This document shows positions 46,845 through 58,800 of a stretch of DNA of 64,000 nt, one piece after another (the stretch's first letter is position 1; each line of letters starts with the position of its first letter). The stretch comes from Psettodes erumei. Its lineage: Eukaryota > Chordata > Actinopteri > Pleuronectiformes > Psettodidae. A program made the position numbers and the translations under genes. The DNA lies in NCBI GenBank assembly GCA_016785225.1, contig JAFBJZ010000740.1:186001-250000 (forward strand), written 5' to 3'. The notes under the pieces were generated by a model. That model did not search any database, had not been told where the DNA came from, and was given only the letters and a program-made list of their open reading frames with translations.

Positions 46845-49800
46845 CAGATTCAGCCAGGGATCCACTCTGAGCTCAACTGTTGACTTATTTCTTTAAGGTC
46901 TCGTCTTTCTTTTTTTAAAACTGACTGAGGAGTCGCGTTGCTCCGCTACCTGAATGGCCGGTTCGTGGGCTCCCAGCTCGGCCTCCAGCCTCTTGTGTTT
47001 CTTCCTCAGATTCTGCACACCTGTCAAATCACGTCCGTAGTCCTCCGAACTCACGAGCAACTTCTTCTCTCTGCAAAAAACGCGTGGGGTGAAGTAAGTA
47101 CTGCAGACAGAGGCTCGCTTGCAGCGCCAGCGGCGGGGGCGCTCTTACTTGATCCAAGACTCTTCGTCATCCAGGTCCCTGAAGAACTGGTGCAGGCGGT
47201 GCGACTCATTGAGCTTGGCCCGGCGGCCGGCGGCCATGCTCTTGATCTTGGTGAAGCGGCCGTTGACGGCGTCGCGCTTGTCCTTGACCTGCGAGGTGTC
47301 GAAGGCGTTGCTGGCCATCAGGCTGTCGGCCTGGCCGTTCAGATCCTTCAGACGGTCCTGCAGGGGGGGGAGGCGGAGCCTCAGTTTGTCGATCGACTCT
47401 TTTTGCGACTGTGATCTAACGCGCGACAGGTCCGAAGGAGAAGGTAACGCGCTGCATACCTCGTGGGCGGAAATATCAGCCTCCAGCAGCTGGTGTTTCT
47501 TCAGCAGGTTGTTGACGGAGGCCAGGTCTTTCCCGTAATCTTCAGAGGCGAGCAGGGCTTCCACCTGAGAAACGACAGACAGGCGTCAAGACTTGGACGC
47601 GTCTCCGCTCGGGCGACGCCCTCCGCGGGGTGTGCGCTCTCACCTCAGAGAGCCAGAAGTCGAAGTCCTTGATGCCCGTGTTGAAGTTCTGCTGCTTGTT
47701 GGCCTCCTTGAGCTTCTGGCTCTTCTCTGCCGATTTGTCGACGAGGAACTTCCACTGCTCTTCCAGGGCGTTGAGCCGCGCCTGAGGAACGCACAGGTCA
47801 CGTTGGAGCAACCTTACTTCCTGCCGCGTTTGGCACACGGGGGGGGGGGCGAACGTACCTTGACAGCGTCCTCGCTTCCAGCACAGGCTCCCCTCTGGAT
47901 CAAGGCGTTGCCGGTGTCGATGACGCCGCGGATGCGGTCGGCGTTGGCGTGCAGCTCCGCCTCAAACGCCTGGTGTTTCTGATGCTTGCTCTGCAGGGAA
48001 CACGGGCACGGCGTGAGAACCGCAAGGTGGGCGGGCTCCTGATTTGCGGCTGAACTTCCCGCTCAGACCGGCTGGGTTCAATTTTGCCGTTTTTTCTTGA
48101 AATCTGAGGCGTTAACTTAGCAGCGACGCACTGCTGGGTCACTGAACGTTACTTGAAACGTAACCGAACGTAGCCTTTATATTTACATTCATTTTGTTTT
48201 TTACTCCCGCTTCAGTGAAGTCGGACTTATTAAAATATATTTTTAAATGCGAATCAGCGCTTAAGACCGCGTTTGCGGCCGACAACCTGGAAGTCGGAGC
48301 GTAAAAAGTTACTCCTACAAAAGGTCGGCAGCTGTGACAGACAACGTGTCGTTACACACACACACACACACACACAGGACAAAACAGGTGAACACAATGA
48401 ACACAATGGCAGCATAACGGGGGAGGAGTCACTTCAAAGTTGCTTCTCGCGGTGAATAACGTCCTCACGCTTCAGGCGGAGACCAACGTTTGCGCAATTT
48501 CAAGAACGAGCCTCGCTCGGACGTCACGTTTCGTTTCGAGGTCCAATCGAACTACTCCAACACCCGAAGCAAGTTTCAAGAGAACCCCGTCCTCCTCAGG
48601 CACTGACGACAAAAAAACCCCCAAAAAAACAGAAGCCACACCCAAAAAACTAGTAGCCTTTGATGACAAAACAAACCTAAAGAACAAACATGAACGCAGA
48701 GTAAAGGCAAATTATTCAAAATGGTCCAAATTAAAATCCCAAGTGGAAAAGAAGCCCGGCGCCGCCGCTCGTTCTACGTCGCGTCTACACACACACACAC
48801 ACACACAGAGCAGAGACGTGGACACACGGAGGAGAACCTGCTCGGTGGTTAGTCGGCCGACCGGCTACTCAAACTTACCAGCAGCTTGGACAGCTAAGGG
48901 GAAAAAAAGAATGAGACAGTGGGAGAAAGATTCAGTGTGGCGTCAGGTGGGACAATGGGAGGGATTTGACAGTTGAAGCAGAAACAGATTTTGACTCGTG
49001 AAAATAAACTTATTTTCCTTCCTCTCGACTCCCCCCCCTTCTCTTTGCTGACTCGGAGGCCGGAGGGGAGCGTGTACCTGGATGTTAGTAGGGTCCTTGT
49101 AGGACTCGTCGGTGGCCGTCTGCAGCTTCTCGCTGATCCAGGCCTCGATCTCGTCCACGTCCCTGCTGAACTGCTGCAAGGTCTGCGACTCGCCCAGCTT
49201 GGAGCGCTTCTCGATCATCTGGCTCTTCAGCCGGCGCCACCTGTCGTGAGACGCGAGCGCTCCTGAGTGCGTGGCCGCTCCTCGCGGCGCTTTTTGGGAT
49301 TTAATGTCTTGGGGAGTCACTTTAAAAGTTCAAAATTCCCTACCTGGCGAGGACTTCATCGCGGCGGTTCAAGATCTCAGGTTTGGCGTAATGGTCGGCT
49401 CCGATCAGCTGATCGGCGAAGGACTTCAGCGCGGCGATCTTCTCCTCCTGTACAACGGGGGTGCGTTCGTTTAGCTCCGCAACACGACTGCTGACCCGGT
49501 TTCTAAATGTTTGGAGACGCGTGACCGACCTGCACGTTAATGGCCTTGTCAAAGTCTTCGTGTTTCTTGATGAGGGCTTCCACGCTGTCCAGGGAGTCGC
49601 CCTTGTCGTCGCTGGCGAGGAACGCCTCGCGGGCTGCCATCCAGTTCTCGGCCTGCTCGCAGTCCCTGTTGAAGAGCTGGCGAGGGACGGAGGCGGCTGT
49701 CAGCGACGCGCAACGCCAGCCTCCGACCCACCGCGCGGCGGCTCAGTGCTCGGCGCTTACCTGGAGCTCGAGGCACTGGTCCAGCATCATGCGGCGCTGC

Positions 49801-52800
49801 ACCCAGGCCTTCTCCAGGTCGGCGCGCTCGTGGTCCAGGGCCTCCAGCTTCTGCTGGATCTCGGGGCTGGCGTAGTGGCCTCGCGCCAGCAGCTGCTGGC
49901 CGAACTGCTCGAAGGCCTGGAAGGTGCCGACACGAGCGTCGATCTCCGTGCGGTGCTCCTAGGCAGGGAGAGAAATGGAAAAGGAGCGCGGGTCAGCAGC
50001 GCGGAGCCGCCGTCTGCGGTCAGGTCCGGAGACGGGAGGAGCTCGGTACCTGGTGTCTCTCCAGAAGGGCCTCGGCTCCGGTCACATCTTTGGCCAGCTC
50101 CTCCGAGGACACCAGCCCTCGGATGCCGTTGATCCAGGACATCAGATCTCTGCGCACAGATGAGGAGTTAGAACCAAAACCGGGTCGGCCCTCTGGCCGA
50201 GTGGTCCCCGCCCTCCACCCACCTGAAGTCGGAGAGGAAGCGCTGCAGGTCGTGGGAGTTGCCCAGCTTGTCTTTGCGCTGGTCGGCGCGCCCCACCAGG
50301 CTGCTCCAGGCGGTGTTCAGCTCGGTGCACTTCTCCTGGATGTCGTCCACTGCCTCGGGGTGGGACTGGATCAGACGCTCCGCCGTCTCGCCCAGAGAGT
50401 TTACCTGTGTGACGGGAACGATGAGCGCGGGTCTCAGAGGAAAACCTACCGCTTCCTGCGTTCGGCCCCTGCGAGCGACGGACCTTATCGCCGAGGGCCG
50501 CCAGGTCTCTCTCGAAGCCCTCGTGCTTGCGCTGCAGAGCCTGAACGCTGGCCAGGTCGTGCCCGTAGTTGTCGGTGTTGAGGGCCTGGTTCTTCTCCTC
50601 GATCCACTCTTTGGTTTCGTCTGCGTCCCTGCGGGGACAAAAAACGCGATCAAGTCGCTGAGGTGTCGCTGATTTCCTGCTGGCCGGAAGCGCGCGTGGT
50701 TTTGTCCCGCTGTAGCTGGTGGCCTAACTAACCTGCCACGCCATTTTCGCAAATTCGCACGTCGACCGAGAGTGACCTGCCTCAGCCTCATCCACCCGCG
50801 TCGCCATAGTTACCGTGTAGTATTCTCTGGGACGCCCCCTGTCTTACTCCCACCTACACTGCATCCCCAGGGTCAAACTGTGCGGCTGTGCGGCAGGTAC
50901 CTGTGGAACCGCTGCACCTCGTGGGCGCTGCCCAGCATGTTGCTCCGCTCTTCGGCCAGCTGCTGCAGGGACCGCCAGCGATTGTTCAGCTCCTGCACAG
51001 AAAAAGCGCTAATTAGCATTAGCCGGATTGCACGATAGTGCATACATTATGACTAGCTGCCATTAGACAAATCTTTGCTTCATCACACCAGTATATGGAA
51101 CTTTTTCACTTTCTCCTCTCTCAAACCAACTGCTCGAGGAAGATGCCCCACCCCCCCAATCTGAGTCTGGTTCTGAGGAAGTTCTTCCTCTCCACCATCT
51201 CCAGGTTCTTGCTCACTGTGGAACTGTTGGGGTTTCTCTCTCTAACACCGAGAGGTCTCCACCTCACTGTGGAAAGCGAGACCTTGAGGTGATGTAGAGT
51301 ATGCGTCACGTTGGTGCTACATTTGATTTGACTGATTTGGAGTACAGTATGTGGACTTTACATGCCCTCAATTAAAGAGGGCCTCATCGAGAGATTAAAG
51401 GGGACCTGTTCTGCTGGTTTCCATCTCTATATTTTATATTCTGAGACTCCAGTACAGTGGCTCAGCATGAGTTACAGTTGCATAAAACAGCTGTGACTGA
51501 ATTAAAGACGCCTGCCACCAAGTAACTAATGTAACTGTAAGCTTGTACATGCTGGAGCCTGAACGTGATGTCGAGTCGTGATGGGGAAACGAGCTCAAAC
51601 GAAAGCTAATGCTGTCAGATGACTGTACAGTAAACCAGAAGAGTCAAATATTACTGCAGTGTTTGTTCAGTCCTGTCAGAAAATAAGGAAAGGCATAACA
51701 GGTCCCCTTTATGTCGTGTGAAGATTAGGGACGTGCTAAAGCTGACCACAGGACAGTTATGTTCAGTGCTAAATTACACAGACTGATCAAACAAAAACGG
51801 CAGCGCGTGCTCGACGGGCGCAGGCAGCGATGCACAAACAAAAGGCAATCGGACGAGGAGGGCGGGATGCACAGGGCCGGACGTACGGTAAAAAATAAAA
51901 AACACGGCGGGGCTGGATATCAACACTGATCTCCCGATTCCACTTTGATTCTCGTCCCGTTACGTCAGATGACGAGCACCAGCTCTGCTTCTCAGAATGG
52001 CCCCGTGCTTAAACCACTCTGAATGAGCAGCACTGTTAATATTACCGTAAATATGAAACTGTGTAGAGCCACATCCCGGTTAGAAAACAGGAAGTGGGAC
52101 ATGTTTTGAGCGTCAGCAGTGCGCCTGTTGTGCTGACAGGGGACGGAGATCCGATCAGCGTGCAGAGTCTCATTCCAAATTTAAAAAAAAAAAAAAAAAA
52201 ACACGGGAGAAATCGGAAAATCATTTTTTCTTTTTTATCCAGCCCTAAAACATTAAACACTACAGGGAAAGAGAACATAAGAGCAAACGGCCAGCATCTA
52301 CGAAGAGATGCTGAGGACATAACTCCAGCGGTATGTCAGCGGTCATTCCACTACGCTAAACAGCAGGGTGGGCTGAAACAGGACAGACATGACGCCACGG
52401 GACACAGGCAGGACCAAACCAAAACAGACAAGTCCTGACGTCGGGGTCAATCACCGAGAGGAAACGATGACGGGGTTAGTTTTCTGATCACAGTGCTGGA
52501 CACGGAGGAGGATGAGGGCGGGGTCAAGACAGGGCTGAGGTTGACTAGTTGGTCTTACCTTGATAGTATTAAAGTTAGCCGTTGTTTGAACAGCCAAGCG
52601 GATATTCTAAAGTCACACATGGCGGAAAGAAGAGGGGGTGAGGAAGAGGGCAAAGAGAGAGAGAGAAAAAAAAGACCACACGTCTTGGTCTCGTCCGGAG
52701 ACCTCGCACCAGTCAGAAAACAGGAAGGACCGCAACCGGCTCCGACAACGAATTACAAGATTCAGACACGTTTCATATTCAGCGGTCTGGAAACCGGCGT

Positions 52801-55800
52801 CCAATCGTATTCAGTGAGCGCCTGGAGCGATCCCGGAGACACCAGTACATGCTGAAGAGTCAGGCACAGTTGGGCTTACCTTCCACGGAGAGGCAGTCTT
52901 CGAATCAGCTTCGTCCTGCGCAGGGAACAAGGAGCGTGACGCTGGTGAGCATACAGTTCATTCTTTTTCTCAAACATCGAAATAGCGAGTGACGCAAGCG
53001 ATTCCAACCTTGCCGGGGGCCGCGCCGAGCAGCTCCTGTTGCTGCGAATGAAAAAAAAAAAAACAGAAATGACTATACGCATCCATCTCTGCGTAACAGG
53101 TGGATGCTCGCGGCGCTGAAAGAGGCAGCGAGTCCTCACCTGAGCCTGAACCATGGGCACCTCCTCCGCCATGAGACCCTCGGACTCCAGCTCAGACGCC
53201 ACCTTGTTGATGTCCCTCAGACGAGACTCGTTGGCCTTCAGGTCCTGCAGACCAAATCACACCCAACGTTTTTTTTTTCCCCTCAAGAGACACAGACAGC
53301 AGCCGGGTGAAAGGATCTAAAACGCTACCTTCTGGAAGTCGTCAAACTTCTTCTGCAGGACCTCCACCTGCTCCAGGTCGGAGCCCATCTCCTCGTTGGT
53401 GAGGGCGCTCTCCTTCTCGTTGATCCACTGCTGCAGCTCGTTGGCCTCGCGGAACAGCATGAACTTCTTGCAGCTCTTCTCCAGCATGTCCTTGCGTTTC
53501 TCTCCCAGCTCCAGCAGAGTGCCGTACCTGGACAAAAAAAAAAACGGAAGCGTGGTGTTAGAAACCCAGAGGAGGGCGGCAGCGGCTCGCTGGACGAACG
53601 CAGACATGCTCTCTCCGCCGTGTGCGCATACGCACGACGGCATTCGACAGCCGTTCTGTCGTGGAATGCCCACTCCCACCCAGCCCTCTCATACTCCCGT
53701 CTCAAACATTAAATATGCTCACTTTATGGAGTTCTCCTTGTAAACTGGACATCTTCTGCATTCTGCTGCTCTGACAAACCACGACGTGAGTCACTGCTCT
53801 GATTTACCCACAATGCCTAATACAGAACTTCACAACTTTGGCCAAAGGTGTTCTTCTCAGCCTCCGTGCTACACACTAGTTTGTGTGTAGCACCCTGTAC
53901 ATTAACCGTTACGGTAACATCCGCTGTCACACAGTTACAGTTTCCTTTTGCACTACTCCAGCACACATTTAGGAAAATGACAAGAAGGACTTGAGGTAAC
54001 TCGGGATGCACCGATACCAGAAGCAGCGAGTCGTACCACTTTACAACAATCTAATTTTTTTTGCGAGGTCGTTCACGTTTCCAATTAAATGCGACTTGTA
54101 TGTGATCTCCGGTGTGAACAAAAGTGTCCCGGGTGCGCATTGGAGGACACGAGCGAGCGCGCTCAGTGTTTACGGAAGTAGCCTAAAGCCTAAAGTAGCT
54201 AGCATGGAGTACCTGGCGATGTTAAAGTTGCTGTTGTGCCGGAGCCAGAACATGCAGAAAAATGTTGTGTTAAGGAGGAGATCGAGAAGGAGGAGGGCAC
54301 GGGTTTTGGCCCTGGCGTTTTGTGGGGCAGCGACAGCAACGTCCGATGTGCTCCGCTGCTTTACTGTCACTCAGTTCATAAAAAAAAAAAAAAAAAAACA
54401 ACTTACGAGAAGAACCTTTGTGCAAGTCTGCGAGCGGCTGCTTGTACCACTCTCGCGGGAGGAAACACATCTGTTGACGACGTGCAGGTGGGATGAACGC
54501 AACCTGGTCGTTCAGACTGAAGGCGCGTGTCAAAAGATCGGATATGTATCAGACTCAGGACCACATATCCAAGTGGCCTGGGTCACATTTTAAATTAAAA
54601 ATGGGATCTGTGTTGTTCAGACGGTCATTAAAAGATCGGATACAGGTCGCATAGGGGCGAAAAAAATTGGATTTGGGTCACTTCAGGCTGCAGTGTGAAC
54701 CTAGCCTGAGTGCTAAGTATGACGTGAAGTGGTATCGGTGCATCCTTAAAGGCAACCTCTGCAAAAAAAAAAACAAAAAAACAAAAACAGAACGACTTAT
54801 GAGACATGTGCAAGAAAAGCAAAATCAGAGATGAGGAGTGTGAACCACAGGAACTTCTATCCCTGCGCAGAATAGAAGATGAGGGTGACGGACACAGCGG
54901 CACACCACAGGGGGGTTGTCGGGGGTGGGGGTGGGGGGGGCGCGAGACTGCTGGTGATGTTTAGCATTGATGGTGGCGAGAACACGCAGAGGGGAGGGGG
55001 GGGCGCTGGTTCCTACTCACAGCTCTTCCACCTGCTTCATGCGCACAGACACGCTGCAGGCCTCCTTGGCGACCAGCCTGCTCAGCGGCGCGGCGGGGCC
55101 AGATTAAAACAGTTATTCAATTACAGCGAGAGGCAGACGGGCAGAAGGTCAGAGGGCAGTCGTGTTAAAAAACAGAGCAGAAAACGTGATTCGAGGGAAG
55201 TGAAGAGGTTACGAAAGCAGAGAAACACTTCAACAAATCTTGCGGGAGAGGCGGCGGCGCAGCGGCCTTACTGATTCTCAATCTGGTCTTGACGCAGAGC
55301 GATGCTGCCGTGTTCATCCAGCAGGTTTTCCCTGGAGGAGGACTGGGTGGGGTCCAGCTTCTTCACGTAGGCGGCGGGAACGAAGCCCTGGCGGTCGTTC
55401 ACCTCCACCTTCCACCAGTCCTGCAGCGGGAGAACAAACGCCGATGAGACGCGCACGGAGACATCGGGAATCGCTGACTCTTTTAATAACGTCTGTTGTA
55501 CTGTAAGTGAAAAATGTTTACGTTCCTCGATGTCGGGTACAAAAAGCATCATTTTGCGTCTCCATCATTAACATACTGTAGCTAAGACAGCAACTATTTC
55601 ACCGTCTCCAAGACACAATACTGGACATGTCCCTCCCCGGCTGTCTCCAGCAATAAATTGTTGCATTAAAAAAAAAACACAGCCCCCATAAATAAAGCAC
55701 CCATGGGACCACTACAGCATTGTTTAAACATCAAACTGTTTTACAGTGAATCCTAATCCTAATCTGAACGGTTCAATGTCTCTCTACCTTGTTGGTGCTG

Positions 55801-58800
55801 TTGAGCAGGGTGAGGATGTCCCCTTTCTTCATGGTCACCTCGCGGGGGCTCTTCTCCTGGTAGTCGTACAAGGCCAGGACCAGCTCCTTGCCGGTCTCGT
55901 CGTCGGTCGGCGCCACTTGTTGCTGGTTCGGGAAAATGGTAAATGTAGAGTAATTTATCGGTTTGGGTTCTCTGAGCACCGAACGGGACGATTCCCGGGC
56001 AGTCCTGCATCCAGGGTCTGGGTCTTACCCTGCAGGACTGGGCCTGCTCCTTCAGGGCCTGGATGCTGCTGCCGTAGGCACTCAGGTCGGACATGAGCGC
56101 CTCGTGCTTCTTCAGCAGAGCCTGCGGAAGACAAACCGAGCCCGTCACAGGAGCACGGAGCAATACTTCAATGACAAAGTGCTACTGGTGATGGAAATTC
56201 AAGGCAAGCCATCACTTCTACAGCAAGGACCAAAAGAGCCAGCTCAGCGGTATCTTCCGGAAACGCACCTCGGCCGAGTCCTCGTCTTTGCCGTAGTCGG
56301 TGCTCCCCACGATGGGCTCCTTCTCTCTCATCCAAGACTCTGCCTCGTTGGCGTCGGCAAAGTACTGCTGGGCCTGCAGGGAGTCCTCCAGGTCCTGCCT
56401 CCTCTGCGAGGCTTTGGCCTTCAGCGTGTCCCAGCGCCCGTGCAGCTCCGCCAGCTTCGCTTTCACGTCCTCGCCGGCAAAGTGCCCTGGGGACCGCAGG
56501 AGAGACGGATCGGCATTTGGCGACGTCGGGAGCGTAACCTGAGAGAGGACGCTGAGCTAGACAGTGGTTACCTTCCTCCACCATGGCCTCTCCCTTCTGG
56601 GTGACAGCCTTAATGCGAGGCTCGTGACCTGTGATCTCAGCCTGCAGGGCCTGGTGCTTCTTCAGGAGGTTCTGGACGCCGATCAGGTCTTTGCCTGTGG
56701 AAAAAAAACAAACATGACTTTCAGCCGAAACAGAAGCATCCTCCGAGGCCATACGGATGCCCGGACACTGATCGCGCACGTTTTACCTCGGTTGGTGGAG
56801 GCAGCGATGGGCTCTTTCTCGCGGATCCAGGTCTCTTCGTCCTCCACGTCTCTGAAGAGCTGCTGGAGCCTGAGCGAGTCGGACAGTTTCTGCTTGCGTG
56901 CCGCCATGGGCTCACGAAGCGCTTCGTAGCGCACGACCAGTGCCTCCTGTTTCTTGCAGATGTTGTCGGCATCGAAATGTCCGGCCTCTTGGAACTGGCG
57001 AGCTTGGATGGTGATGCCGTCAATGCGGTCCTACGAGAGTCAATCGCAGAAGGGTTTACGCTCGACAGTAGCGTGGTAATCGGATGTGGCGTGTGGTGAG
57101 CGTCATGCGCGTTTGGGTACCTGGTGAGCCGCCACGTCTGCTTCCAGCAAGGCGTGTTTCTTCTGCAGGTTCTGGACGCTGGTCAGGTCTTTTCCGTAGT
57201 CGTCCGAAGCCAGGTGGCCCTCGACCTCGTACAACCACAGCTCGATGTCCTCCACGTTCCTGTTGAACTGCTGCTGCTGATTCGCCTCGCGCAGCTTGAT
57301 GCCTAAGATCAGACAGGAGAGAACAAGTTTTGGGTCAGTTTTGGGTTCTGCGGGGGCCCCAGTCTTGCTCAAACTTTATTCTTCTGGAACTGAACCTTCT
57401 TTGCGCCTTCACTTGACATTCGTCGGCCAGTACCTTTGAGCTCGGTGGCCTCCAGCAGCTTCTTCCACTGGGAGCTGACCTCCTCCATGCGGCCAGCCAC
57501 CTCGGTGGAGGCATAATGCTTTCCGTCCAGCAGCTCCTGGCCGGACTTCTGCAGAGCGTCGATGCGGCTTTGGTTGGCTGACAGCTCGGCTTCGAAGGCC
57601 TGGTGTTTCTGCACCTTGCCCTGCAGGTTGGATGGGTCCTGTCGCCCAGAGAGCAGAGGCGCGACGGTTAAAAGGTCGGAGGGGTGGAAGAGAAAGAAAG
57701 GGGAATGTTCAACACAATATCCATCTCTTAACCACCTTGTAAGCCTCATCGGTGGCGGTCTTCATCTTCTCGTTGATCCAGCTCTTGAGCTCGTCGGAAT
57801 CCCTGAAGAACTGCTGCAGGTGGAAAGAGTCCTCCAAGGCCGCGCGACGAGACTGAGCGCGCTCGTGCAGGGCGTTGCGGCGGCTGAGCAGCTGAGGACG
57901 CAACGCAGAAGAGAAGACGTTACTCCCGCCGTCCCCTTTAGCGTTCAGAGCTCGTATCTGGTTTCAGCGTTCAACTAAAGGGAAGTTAGGGAAGCTGACG
58001 GTGGTACTTACAGCATCTCTGCGGGTAGCCACATCTTCTTTGGCGTAGTGGTTGTTCTGGATTAGTTTGGTAGCAAACTCATCCAGGGCCTGGAGATGCA
58101 CAAGAGAAAGGGACTGAGAGCGTATCCCATTTCATAGCAGCACAAGTCAAATGTAAAAGCTGCGACTGCACAGCTTCCGCGCAGGCAGGACAGCGGAAGG
58201 AGAATCATAGTGGATAAAGTGGAGTAACGTACAGTGATCTTCTCCTCCTGGGCGCTAAGCGACTTCTCAAAGTCCTCGTGTTTCTTCAGCAGCGCCTCCA
58301 CGCTGTCCAGGGAGTCACCAAGGTCTTCGTTCAGCAGGAAAGCCTGCAAAATGAAAAGACAGCATGGCAGCGACAGGAACAACGCGCACCAGGGTCAGGC
58401 TTCCCTGAAGAACGGTCCGGGCGTGTCAGGTTACCTCTTGTTTGCTCATCCAGTTGTCCACTTGCTCGGTATCCCGGTAGAAAAGCTGCAGGTCCATGCA
58501 CTGCTCGTACTGCTGCCTGCGAACCTCCCACAGCTCCAGCAGAGACTCCTTCTCCTCAGAGAGGATGCCCAGCTACGCACAACACAACAACGCAACGCAG
58601 CATTTCAAAACGGGGCACACGGGCAGCGTGCGGGTCGAGTGGCATCTCGCGAGAAGGAAGCGACTTCTTTAATCTGACCTTTTCCTTGACCTCCTCAGAG
58701 GCGTAGTGTCCTGTATTGAGCAAGGCCTGGCCGGCTTCGTCGGTGGCTCTGAAACTGTCCTCATGGGCGTCGATCTCTCCCTGAAAACCAGGAGGCAAGA

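Noticed and set aside
49461..50132. 223-codon + strand open frame
   Set aside because: Antisense to sptan1 exons 30-32, with no independent features.
51100..51300. Possible LINE or SINE 3' relic in sptan1 intron 26
   Set aside because: It resembles a common fish repeat with a GTTCTGAGGAAG phrase, but borders, strand and family could not be fixed.
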